A stretch of DNA of 64,000 nt from Catellatospora sp. TT07R-123 (lineage in GTDB: Bacteria > Actinomycetota > Actinomycetes > Mycobacteriales > Micromonosporaceae): assembly GCF_018327705.1 (NCBI RefSeq), contig NZ_BNEM01000001.1:186001-250000 (forward strand), written 5' to 3'. How positions within the stretch are numbered: the first letter of the stretch is position 1; each line of letters opens with the position of its first letter. A program made the translations under genes and the position numbers. A model generated the notes under the pieces. The model saw only the letters and a program-made list of their open reading frames with translations. It had not been told where the DNA came from and searched no databases. This document shows positions 34,139-42,114 of this stretch, in pieces.

Positions 34139-35944
34139 ATGTACGACGATGAGCGCCCGGAACTCGGGCAACCCGGCTGGTACGTCGGCACCGACCGCGA
34201 GCCGCGGCTGTACCGGCTGGTCGAACGCATCCACCGCGGCGGCGAAGGCGTGGTGTGGCGGTGCGAGAGCGCCCAACCGGGCGCCGGCGGCCAGTGGGCG
34301 GTGAAGATCTGCCTCGGTAGGCAGCTCAGCAGCAACTACGACGAGGACCTGCGCAAGACGCTGAACCGCTGGGAGGCGATCTGGGACAAGACGATCGACC
34401 GGACCGGCCTGCTGTACGACCTCCCCGGCATCGTCCCGGCCACGCGCGTCTTCCAGGGACCGGCGCCCACCCCGGACGGCAGGCCGGCCGCCGACGCGCT
34501 CAACCACCGCACCCTCTGCCTGGTCACGCCCTGGGTGTACGGCCAGGACCTGCACGACTGGCAGCACGCGACCCGGCGCGAGCCCGACGAGGTGTTCGAC
34601 GTCCTCATCCGGCTCAGCCAGATCGTGGACCAGCTCGCCGACCGTGCCCAGGTGCACCGCGACATCTCGCCGCGCAACGTGATGATCGGCCGCGACGGCG
34701 GCATCGTGCTCATCGACTTCGCCTTCATGCGGGAGGCGGGCTCGCCGGTCACCCACATCGTCGTCAAGCGCGGCTTCAGCGCGCCGGAGCACGACATCGA
34801 CCCGGCCAACGACCGCTACTCCGTCGGTGCCGTCGCGTTCCAGCTGCTCACCGACATGCCGCCGCCGCAGTGGGACGTCATCGACACGGTCCGCCGGACG
34901 CTGGTCGGCCGCGGCTACTCCCGGGCGTTCGCCGATCAGCTCGTGCAGGTGCTGTACACCGACCCGCAGCGGCGGCCCGACCGGCTCACGCCGTGGGCCA
35001 CGGCCCTGCGCGGCCTCGGCCGCCGGTCGCAGGCCCCGCAGCACCTGGTCGACACCGCGCTGGTGGCCACCGCCGACGGCCTCACGGAACTGGCGATCGC
35101 CGGCACCGCCGTGGCGAGCAGCCGGATCTCCCCCAGCCTGCACCCGGTGCTGTCCGGTGACCACAGCGGCCCGGCGGAGTGCCGGTCGCTGGCCGGGGCC
35201 CGCCGCGGCACCGGGGATGTGACGCTGTTCGCGGTGGCCGGGCAGGGCGCGGTGTGGGTGCGGGCGGACGGCACGTGGCGGGAGGTGCCCGGGACGGCGG
35301 CCGACGGCTCCATCCGGGCCGCGGCGGCCGGGGACGGCCGGGTGTCGGCGTTCTTCCGCGAGCGCGACGGCGACCTGGCCTCGATCACGGTCGACATCGG
35401 CGCGGCGGTCACGGTACGCCGCCACCCGCAGCCGGTGCACCGCGTGCACAGCGTCGTCGAAGGCCCGGCCGGGCGGCCGGTCGTGCTGGCCGAGGACCGC
35501 AGCGGGCGGCTGCTGTGCGGCGAGCCGACGGCGCTGGAGCCCATCGGCCTGCGCGGGGCCGTCGCGGCGGACCTGGCGCTCGGCCAGGGGGGTGAGCTGT
35601 TCTGCGTCGCGGCGGTGCAGGGGGACCGCATCGCGCGGCTGGAGACCATCCGGGGGCAGTGGGACCAGCCCGACTGGCTCAGCGCCCCCGCCGAGGCCGA
35701 CGACGTGTCCTGCGTGGCGCACCGTACCGGCCTGACCGTGGCGCTCGCGTCGGCGGCGGGCATCTGGGTCCACGACGGCGGCGCGGCCGCCTGGCGCAAC
35801 GTGTGGACCTCCGCCGCCGACCGGGTGGTCCTGGTTTCCGGGCCCGGCTGGCGGCTCCAGCTCGCCGGGCTCTCCGGCCAGCAGGTGGTGTTCGCCGAGG
35901 AGGCGATGGCGGGCGAGTGGAGCCCGGCGTCCCCGGTGCGGTGA
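34139..35944 (+). CDS. Protein kinase with C-terminal repeat (propeller-like) domain
   Basis: The 601-residue protein's N-terminal kinase has a Gly loop (GGEGVVW), catalytic Lys56 (AVKIC), HRD at 173-175 (HRDISPRNVM), and an APE-like motif (FSAPEHD). The DFG motif is DFA (193-195), an uncommon but tolerated change, as Asp193 is kept. The C-terminal roughly 290 residues contain repeated beta-strand patterns (VTLFAVAGQGAVWVRADGTWRE...) that suggest a beta-propeller sensor. There is no TM helix, so it is cytosolic. ATG 34139 is 10 bp after the vWA stop, with AGGAACCGGCGG before it. It most likely phosphorylates Thr residues read by the FHA protein. Confidence 0.88.
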   Translation: MYDDERPELGQPGWYVGTDREPRLYRLVERIHRGGEGVVWRCESAQPGAGGQWAVKICLGRQLSSNYDEDLRKTLNRWEAIWDKTIDRTGLLYDLPGIVPATRVFQGPAPTPDGRPAADALNHRTLCLVTPWVYGQDLHDWQHATRREPDEVFDVLIRLSQIVDQLADRAQVHRDISPRNVMIGRDGGIVLIDFAFMREAGSPVTHIVVKRGFSAPEHDIDPANDRYSVGAVAFQLLTDMPPPQWDVIDTVRRTLVGRGYSRAFADQLVQVLYTDPQRRPDRLTPWATALRGLGRRSQAPQHLVDTALVATADGLTELAIAGTAVASSRISPSLHPVLSGDHSGPAECRSLAGARRGTGDVTLFAVAGQGAVWVRADGTWREVPGTAADGSIRAAAAGDGRVSAFFRERDGDLASITVDIGAAVTVRRHPQPVHRVHSVVEGPAGRPVVLAEDRSGRLLCGEPTALEPIGLRGAVAADLALGQGGELFCVAAVQGDRIARLETIRGQWDQPDWLSAPAEADDVSCVAHRTGLTVALASAAGIWVHDGGAAAWRNVWTSAADRVVLVSGPGWRLQLAGLSGQQVVFAEEAMAGEWSPASPVR

Positions 35945-36007
35945 CGGCGTCACGGTGGCGGCCGCACCGGAGGGCTTCTCCTCCGCTTCCCTGACGGGGC
36001 GGTACCC

Positions 36008-36267
36008 CCTATCGACCAAGACAGCTTTCAGTAATGACAAAGCTACGTACAGTGAAAAAATCTTGCCGGAGACCTGGACGGCGCCGATCGGGCGACCTAA
36101 CGTGGTCAGCGGTGGTGCGACGCTCGACGGAAGCCCGGGCGGCACGGTCCGTCATGCGGCACCGAGCGGAGCACCCCAGGGGGAATGGGTGGACGACGCT
36201 GTTGGGGGACAGCGTTCACCCGGACGGAAAGCCGGTGGTCGCCAACGGGGGTGGGCGACCACCGGCT
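36008..36267 (+). ncRNA. Candidate structured small RNA or long leader (low confidence)
   Basis: An AT-rich segment contains an AGCTTT/AAAGCT inverted pair (36023-36044) and a TACAGT -10-like box at 36048-36053, followed by GTGAAAAAA. From there about 200 nt of GC-rich sequence can form hairpins (including ACGCTGT/ACAGCGT near 36196-36215) and end in a perfect 14-bp stem. That is the layout of an independent non-coding transcript. I do not recognise a known RNA family. Confidence 0.3.
36230..36267. terminator. 14-bp perfect hairpin
   Basis: Arms 36230-36243 and 36254-36267 (AGCCGGTGGTCGCC and complement) with a 10-base loop. It could terminate the kinase operon or a small RNA from the AT-rich promoter-like patch. 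Confidence 0.7.
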
Positions 36268-36326
36268 CCACTCGTCACCCCGCCATCCCGCTGAGCATCC
36301 CCGATCGACCAGGTGAACGCCCCCTT

Positions 36327-36401
36327 GATCAGCCAAGTTGCCGGGCAATCGGGCGTATCTTGGGCCGCCATTAGGCCGATTGCCCGGCAACTTGGCCGAT
36401 C
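36327..36401. repeat. Dispersed inverted-repeat element, copy 2
   Basis: Arms 36327-36352 and 36376-36401 are 26 nt each with one mismatch. The shared core with copy 1 is AGTTGCCGGGC followed by ATCGG, and the spacer is 23 nt. The flanking TTGATC and CTTGG are also shared with the element at 20603-20677. Confidence 0.85.
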
Positions 36402-36593
36402 TTGGCCCGGCCCGCGCGGCGCCGCGCGGGCTGGACCGGCCAGGCCCGGCCGGCTTCGGGGCGATGATCACCGTTGCTGGTCAGAAAGTGCTGTTTTGGG
36501 GTGTATTTGGGCCGGAACTAGCGATCATGGCGAGGATCAGCGGCCTTGATCGCTGGTTGCGGGAGGTTGGCGCCAGCAGATGCCCGGTCCGGG

Positions 36594-37676
36594 TCAGTCG
36601 TCGCCGGGGTGGCCCGGCAGGCCGCCGCGCGCCACCGCCAGCAGGCGGGCCGGGGCGGCCGGCCGCTCGCGCAGCGGCACCGACCCGTCGCCCTCGCCGC
36701 GTGCCATGCCGTCCAGCAGCTCCGCCAGCGCGTCCAGCGCGTCGGTACGCGGCCGCCAGCCCAGTTCCCGCTCGGCCCGGCGGCACGACATCAGCGGGCA
36801 GGCCGCCGCCAGCTTGATCCAGCCCGGCTCGGTCGGCTGCAATCGCGCGGTCCAGGTCAGCGCGGCCGCCCCGCGCAGCAGCAGCGGCGGTGTCGGCACC
36901 GCCCAGCCGTGGAAGCGGGCGCCGACGGTCTGGGCGTCCAGGACCGGCTCGGCGGCGATGTTGAACGGCCCCCGGGCCTCGGCCAGGATCGCCCGCACGT
37001 ACGCCTCGGCGACGTCGTCGCTGTGCACCGCCTGCACCCGCAGCGAGCTGTCCCACGGCAGCAGCGGCAGCCTGCCCAGCCGCAGCAGGCCCAGCGGCGC
37101 GAACGGGCCGATGAACAGGCGGGCGATCTCGGCCGCGGCCGACCGCTGGAACGCCAGACCGTTGCGGACCCGGATGATCCGCATCTGCCGGTGCTCCATC
37201 TCGACCCGGTCGAGCAGCGCCTCCACATCCGCCTTGTCCTCGCTGTACGTCGACCCGGGCACCCCCGTGGCGGGCCACACCTCGTCGACGCGCGTGTCCT
37301 TGGGCGCTCGCGCGTAGGCCCCCGCCGACGAGGCCACCGCCAGCGTCGGCACGGACGCGGCCACCGCTGCGGCGATCGTGTTGGCGGTGCCGGTGATGTT
37401 GGTCCGGCGGAGCTGGGCGCGGTCGTGGCTGGGCTGGATCTGCCACGCCAGATGGATCACGGCACCGGCACCGGCGAACAGGTTCGTCAGCTCGCCCGCC
37501 GCGTCCGGCGCGCCCACGTCCAGAGTGTGCCAGCGCACGCCCTGGTACGGCCCGCCCGTCTCCAGGGGCAGCCGCCGCGCCACCCCGGTGATCTCGTCGA
37601 CCTCACCGGTGTTCAGCAGCCTCCGCAGGACCGCAGTCCCGATGTTCCCCGTTGCCCCCACCACGACCACCCGCAT
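36594..37676 (-). CDS. NAD(P)-dependent epimerase/dehydratase (SDR family)
   Basis: The 360-residue extended SDR has an N-terminal nucleotide site VVVGATGNIGTAVL, AWQIQPSHD, a SSAGAY strand, and the catalytic YSEDK (YxxxK pattern) near residue 150. The C-terminal part has the NIAAEPVLDAQTVG substrate-domain region. Most relatives act on nucleotide sugars or isoprenoid/flavonoid-like ketones. ATG 37676 starts directly with MRVVVVGATG. It is monocistronic between a repeat-rich gap and a DUF1963 gene on the same strand. Confidence 0.9.
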   Translation of the reverse strand: MRVVVVGATGNIGTAVLRRLLNTGEVDEITGVARRLPLETGGPYQGVRWHTLDVGAPDAAGELTNLFAGAGAVIHLAWQIQPSHDRAQLRRTNITGTANTIAAAVAASVPTLAVASSAGAYARAPKDTRVDEVWPATGVPGSTYSEDKADVEALLDRVEMEHRQMRIIRVRNGLAFQRSAAAEIARLFIGPFAPLGLLRLGRLPLLPWDSSLRVQAVHSDDVAEAYVRAILAEARGPFNIAAEPVLDAQTVGARFHGWAVPTPPLLLRGAAALTWTARLQPTEPGWIKLAAACPLMSCRRAERELGWRPRTDALDALAELLDGMARGEGDGSVPLRERPAAPARLLAVARGGLPGHPGDD

Positions 37677-37788
37677 ACCTGCGGTTTACCCCGCCGCCCG
37701 CGATCGCAATCGCGACCAGCGGCCAAGGTCGCATATCGTGACCTTCTTCACAGAAAACGTGAACGGGATGAAACCGGCGTCGGGCCGG

Positions 37789-38772
37789 TCACTGCATCGC
37801 CGTGGCGGGCGGGTGGTCGAACGAGACCGGGCAGCGGAAGACGTACAGCGAGTACCCCCGGCCGATCGTCACGTCGACAGGGTCGCTCTTGGCCCCCTCG
37901 GGTTCCTCCAGCGGGCGCCAGCTGCGGCTGCCGCCGTCCCACTCGCCGGAGTCTGCCGTGAACAGCAGCGTCATCGCGGTGCCGCACTCGGCGCAGTCCA
38001 CCGCGTGCGGGTCGGTCAGCGACCAGTTCGCAAACCCGCCCACCTTCCAGCCCGGCGCCAGGGACAGGTCGTACTGATACTGGTGCCCGGTCTGTTTCTC
38101 CCAAGCCGTGACCTGGGCGTCCAGCTCCTTCGGGAGCAGGTCGCCGTACTGGAACTCGCGGATCTGCTCGGGGTGCACGACGCACGGGGTCGGCAGGTAG
38201 GAGTCATTGACCACCGACGGCTCGGGGGCGGTGTCGAGGGGCCGGGTCACATCGGCCGCGCGGCGCCAGAACAGCTGGACCCGGGGGTTGTAGCGCTCCT
38301 CCGGGTGGTCCAGCGGGCACCACAGCACCTGGAGCAGGTCGGCGTCGTCTGGCCCGGCGAAGTCGGGGATGTCGGCCCGGTACAGCTGAGCGACCGGGAT
38401 CAGCGGGATCGGCTGCTCCACCAGGTGTTCCGGTTCGGAGAAGTCGTAGTCGGGCAGCTCGGCCAGCTCCGCGTCGGTCAGCGCGTAGCGGGTGCCGGTC
38501 GCGGCTGCCCGCGCCGTCGCCGCCGCGTAGATCTCGCGCTGGCGGCGCACCGAGGCCGGGGTCATGAGCTGGTCGACGTAGTGGCCGTCGCCGTCGGTGC
38601 ACACCGGCCAGGGCTCGTCGGCGGGCCACAGCAGCGGGCCGCCGACCGAGCTGTCGGCGGCCGTCGGCGTGCCGGGGCGCGGGTGCAGCCGGGTCGCGGT
38701 GGCCGTGTGCTCGCGCAGCTGCGGGAAGAGCAACGCGATGTCGACCGGTCGCGGCGGGGTGGTCCGGGTCAT
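37789..38772 (-). CDS. DUF1963 / YwqG-like protein
   Basis: The 327-residue protein has the family traits of a GGPLLWPADEPWPVC segment early, IPLIPVAQLYRADIPDF in the middle, and GWKVGGFANWSLTDPH with the CAECG pair near the C-terminus, where a zinc site may form. The family is widespread and of unknown biochemical role, sometimes linked to toxin immunity. ATG 38772 has a weak ribosome site. It lies 44 bp downstream of the vWA gene on the same strand and could be co-transcribed with it. Confidence 0.8.
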   Translation of the reverse strand: MTRTTPPRPVDIALLFPQLREHTATATRLHPRPGTPTAADSSVGGPLLWPADEPWPVCTDGDGHYVDQLMTPASVRRQREIYAAATARAAATGTRYALTDAELAELPDYDFSEPEHLVEQPIPLIPVAQLYRADIPDFAGPDDADLLQVLWCPLDHPEERYNPRVQLFWRRAADVTRPLDTAPEPSVVNDSYLPTPCVVHPEQIREFQYGDLLPKELDAQVTAWEKQTGHQYQYDLSLAPGWKVGGFANWSLTDPHAVDCAECGTAMTLLFTADSGEWDGGSRSWRPLEEPEGAKSDPVDVTIGRGYSLYVFRCPVSFDHPPATAMQ

Positions 38773-38816
38773 GGCCCAGGATCATAGGGATCCGGTGCGA
38801 CCCGGCCCGCCCCGGC

Positions 38817-40580
38817 TCAGAAGCTGCTGAGCAGCTTCACGAACGCCTCGTCGATGAGCTGCGGATCCTGCGCGTCGAACGCCTTGCCCGCGGTGGCCTT
38901 GGCGATCGCGTCCAGCGTCTTGAGGTCCGAGCCCTTGTCGAAGGCGATGCAGAAGACCTTGACCGGGCGGTCGGGGTCCAGTTCGATCGCCTTGAGCAGG
39001 CTGGCCAGATTGTCGTCCTTGGCGTACTCGTTCTCGCCGTCGGTCAGCACCACGACGGCGTTGATCCGGTTGCGGTCGTAGTGGTCCAGCAGGTACCGGT
39101 GGGCGGCGCGGACCGTGGCGTACAGCGCGGTCGCGCCTCCGGCCTGGAGCCCGTCCAGCCGGTCCGTGAACGCGCCGAGGTCCAACCGCGACAGCGGGAT
39201 CTGCTCCCGGTACGGCAGGTCGCCCGACCCCTGCTTCTCGGAGGAGAACGACCACAGCCCGACCCGGTCCTCCGAGTTGAGCAGTCGCAGCCCCTTCGCG
39301 GCGGCGGCGGTGGCCACCTCCAGCCGGGTGTGCGCGCCGACGGTGTTGGCCACCATCGACCCGGACACGTCGACGGTCATCAGGATGTTCGCCTTCTTGC
39401 GCAGCGTCGCCCAGCTGTCCAGGATCTCCTGCACCACCGCGGGCGCGGGCGGCAGGAAGTAGGGCATGCCGACGGCCTCGTGGCCGCCCACCGCCGCGGT
39501 GAGCTCGGGCGTGGCGACCCGCTCGTGGTCGCGGAAGCCGAGCCCGGCGAACGCCCGCTGCTGCGGCTCCTCCTGCAGGAACGCCAGGAAGTCGGCGGCG
39601 GCGGCCCGCTGCGCGTCGGAGGCGTCGGGCAGCACCACGTACGGGTGGTCGAGGTTGAAGGTGCCCTCTTTCGGATAGATCGCGACGAGCGGCTCGTGCG
39701 GTCTGTCGCCGGGGTGCGGGCTCAGTCTGCCCTCGTTGTAGAGGTAGACGAGCTCCTCCTGCATCACGATGGCGCTGAGGTCGGCGCCCGCGCCGTCGAC
39801 CCGGGACAGGTCGGCGGCGGCCAGCGACCGCAGCAGGTCCACCGAGTCGTCGCTGTAGTGGGAGACGTTGGCCTCGATGCGGCGTACGAACTGGGTCACC
39901 TCCGGCTGGCGCACGGCGATGCCGGTCAGGTCGCTGGAGGTGCCGGTGGCGGCGTAGTAGGTCGCGATGGTCGCGGCCAGGCCGGAGGTGGACAGGCGCG
40001 GGTTGTCCTTGCCGAAGGTGAACCGCTTCCATTCCGGCTTGCCGAACGCGCCCCAGCCCTCCTCCCCGGACATGCCGAGGATGTCGCCCCAGCCGAGGCC
40101 GCGCTGCTGCAGGACCTTGGCCTTGGTCGCGGGCATCGCGATGACCAGCGGGCTGTTGGCGATGGACGGGTAGCTGCCCGGGGTCTGCTCGGCCCGCTTG
40201 GCGGCCTGGTCGCGCAGCCGCAGCTGGCCGGTCCACAGGCTCGACGTCGGCAGCCACACCTGCGGCCGGGGAATTCTGCCGCCGGTCTGCGCCGACCAGT
40301 CCCCGGCCAGCGCCTCCATGGCGGCGCCGGAGGTGAGCCCGGAGACGGTCACGTCGGCGCACCGGCCGCCGAACCGCCTGCGGCTGCTGTCGTACCGGTC
40401 GGCGAGCTCGGCGACCAGCACGTTCTTCTCGGTCGAGGACAGCACGTCCAGCGCCACGCAGTCGCTGCGGTCGGTGTCGAGCCGGACGTAGGCGTAGGAG
40501 CCCGCGATCACGGCGACGCCGACCACCACGGCGACGGCGACGGGGAGCCACCTGCGAGCGGTCGAGCGGCCCGGTGCCAT
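38817..40580 (-). CDS. Membrane-anchored vWA protein with solute-binding-like domain
   Basis: The 587-residue protein has an N-terminal TM helix (about residues 11-30, WLPVAVAVVVGVAVIAGSYA) that anchors an extracellular part. Residues about 45-350 resemble a periplasmic-binding fold (VWLPTSSLW, YPSIANSPLVIAMP, GDILGM). The C-terminal third is a vWA domain with MIDAS DVSGS, the Thr of GGATALYATV and LTDGENE. ATG 40580 follows GGAGGAACGC. It is 27 bp after a membrane-associated kinase gene on the same strand, so the two form a two-gene unit in which the extracellular sensor may be linked to kinase signalling. Confidence 0.85.
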   Translation of the reverse strand: MAPGRSTARRWLPVAVAVVVGVAVIAGSYAYVRLDTDRSDCVALDVLSSTEKNVLVAELADRYDSSRRRFGGRCADVTVSGLTSGAAMEALAGDWSAQTGGRIPRPQVWLPTSSLWTGQLRLRDQAAKRAEQTPGSYPSIANSPLVIAMPATKAKVLQQRGLGWGDILGMSGEEGWGAFGKPEWKRFTFGKDNPRLSTSGLAATIATYYAATGTSSDLTGIAVRQPEVTQFVRRIEANVSHYSDDSVDLLRSLAAADLSRVDGAGADLSAIVMQEELVYLYNEGRLSPHPGDRPHEPLVAIYPKEGTFNLDHPYVVLPDASDAQRAAAADFLAFLQEEPQQRAFAGLGFRDHERVATPELTAAVGGHEAVGMPYFLPPAPAVVQEILDSWATLRKKANILMTVDVSGSMVANTVGAHTRLEVATAAAAKGLRLLNSEDRVGLWSFSSEKQGSGDLPYREQIPLSRLDLGAFTDRLDGLQAGGATALYATVRAAHRYLLDHYDRNRINAVVVLTDGENEYAKDDNLASLLKAIELDPDRPVKVFCIAFDKGSDLKTLDAIAKATAGKAFDAQDPQLIDEAFVKLLSSF

Positions 40581-40607
40581 GCGTTCCTCCTGTGCTGGGG
40601 GTGAGCG

Positions 40608-41855
40608 TCAGCGCTCGGACGGGTCGGGTTCACCGCGGTCCAGCGCGGCGGCCAGGACCAGGCGGACCAGGTAGACGGTGCCGAACGCGACGGCGCCCAT
40701 CGTCGCGGCCGTGGCGGTGTCGGCGGCGGCGACGAGGCCCGCCGCGAAGCCGCCGGCGCCGAGCAGGATCGCGGCCGAGATCCCGACCGGGTCGCCGGCC
40801 TGGCGGCCGAGCCGCCGCGGCCAGCCGGCCGGGGGCACGGTGAGCAGGGTCGGTGCGGGCACCGGGACCACGGCGGTGGTCTGGGCGTACGCGGGCGGCG
40901 GCGCTGCCGTGGTCGAGGTGCCGGTCGCGTACACGGTGCCGGTCGCCGCCGTCGCGGGCAGCACCGAGGTCGCGGCCGCGTCGCTGCCCTCCCGCAGCGC
41001 GGCACCCAGCGGGATCTCCGCCGCGGGCTGCGCGGTGTGGCCCAGCAGCCGCAGCAGGATCTGCTCGGCGGTGGGCCGGGCGTACTGGTCCTTGGCCAGC
41101 CCCTCCCCCACCAGGTCGAGCAGCGTGCCGGACAGGTTCGCCAGGTCCGGCGGCTCGTGCAGCACCCGGGCCATCACGGTCGCCAGCGAGTCGTGGCCGA
41201 ACGGGCCCCGACCCGAGGCGGCGAAGGCGATGGTGGCCGCCCAGCCGAAGATGTCGCAGCGCGGGCCGATGTCGACGTTGTGGAACCGCTCGGGCGCCAT
41301 GTACGGCACGGTGCCCATGACGTTGCCGGTCAGCGTGTGCGTGCCCATCGCGCGGGCGATGCCGAAGTCGATCACGCGTGGGCCGTCCGCGCCGAGGATC
41401 ACGTTGTCCGGCTTGAGGTCGCAGTGCACGATGCCCGCGTGGTGGATCGCCGCGATCGCGGTGGCGGTGCCGACCGCGAGCCGGTAGAGGGCGTTGCCGG
41501 AGACCGGGCCGTGGTCGCGGACCTGCCGGTGCAGGGTGGGTCCCTCGATGAACTCGCTGACCACGTACGGGTGCTCGCCGTCGAGGTCGGCGTGCAGGAT
41601 CTGGGCGGTGCAGAACGGGGCGACCCGCCGCGCGGCGGCGATCTCCTTGCCGAACCGGGCCTTGGCTTTCGGGTCGTGTTCCAGGTCGATGGTCAGCATC
41701 TTCACCGCCACCTGGCGGTCGGCGGGGTCGGTGCCGAGGTAGACCACGCCCTGCCCGCCCTGGCCCAGCCTCCCGTGCAGCCGGTACGGCCCGGCCGTGC
41801 GTGGATCGTGGACGGTCAGCGAGGTCAGCTGGGGCGTCTGCGCAGGGTTCGGCAC
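40608..41855 (-). CDS. Ser/Thr protein kinase with C-terminal membrane helices
   Basis: The 415-residue Hanks-type kinase has the Gly loop GQGGQGVVY, catalytic Lys52 (VAVKML), HCDLKPDN, DFG (VIDFGIARAM) and APE (MAPERF), all intact. A Pro/Ala/Thr linker leads to two hydrophobic helices near the C-terminus (IGISAAILLGAGGFAAGLVAA and GAVAFGTVYLVRLVLAAAL-like). There is no PASTA domain. GTG 41855 follows GGGAGGCAGCAGGCC. The vWA gene lies 27 bp downstream, so the sensing module is a separate protein. Confidence 0.92.
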   Translation of the reverse strand: MPNPAQTPQLTSLTVHDPRTAGPYRLHGRLGQGGQGVVYLGTDPADRQVAVKMLTIDLEHDPKAKARFGKEIAAARRVAPFCTAQILHADLDGEHPYVVSEFIEGPTLHRQVRDHGPVSGNALYRLAVGTATAIAAIHHAGIVHCDLKPDNVILGADGPRVIDFGIARAMGTHTLTGNVMGTVPYMAPERFHNVDIGPRCDIFGWAATIAFAASGRGPFGHDSLATVMARVLHEPPDLANLSGTLLDLVGEGLAKDQYARPTAEQILLRLLGHTAQPAAEIPLGAALREGSDAAATSVLPATAATGTVYATGTSTTAAPPPAYAQTTAVVPVPAPTLLTVPPAGWPRRLGRQAGDPVGISAAILLGAGGFAAGLVAAADTATAATMGAVAFGTVYLVRLVLAAALDRGEPDPSER

Positions 41856-42016
41856 GGCCTGCTGCCTCCCTGAAGCTCGATGATCGCCATGCGGCGCAAG
41901 GATAGCGGCGCCCGTCCACTGTGCCTGCGCGCGGTCGGCGCCGCCCGCGATGTGGTCGCCGGTGGCGGCGATGTGCCGACGTGGCGCGGTGGCGTTGACC
42001 CCTTCGATGACAGGCC

Positions 42017-42043
42017 TTAACTTTGTCAATACGATAAACTTAA
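42017..42043. promoter_or_regulatory. Inverted repeat upstream of GH12 gene, candidate ROK/XylR-type operator
   Basis: The sequence TTAACTTTGTC, a 5-base spacer, and GATAAACTTAA form an inverted repeat with 9 of 11 positions paired. It lies about 70 bp upstream of the GH12 start and resembles XylR/ROK-family operators (TTAGTTTGT...ACAAACTAA). A ROK gene lies in the same locus (59450). The role is inferred. Confidence 0.45.
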
Positions 42044-42114
42044 ATCCGTCTCCCGGGGTCCTGGGCGGCTCCTCCACGGCCGCAGCGGGTCCCCGGCGAC
42101 CGACTGGAGGAAAC

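Larger units (their letters stand above)
35945..36593. other. Gene-free stretch with promoter-like, structured and repeat sequence
   Basis: This 649-bp region has no convincing gene. It starts with an AT-rich patch (36008-36060), continues with GC-rich structured sequence up to a 14-bp hairpin at 36230-36267, then a 26-nt-arm inverted repeat at 36327-36401. A further AT-richer segment at 36466-36540 contains AGAAAGTGCTGTTTTGGGG. The small ORF at 36034-36294 has poor codon choice and I do not call it. Confidence 0.6.

Noticed and set aside
36034-36294. Small ORF in the gap after the kinase operon
   Set aside because: Basic low-complexity product, poor codon choice, and it spans the hairpin; better explained as non-coding.
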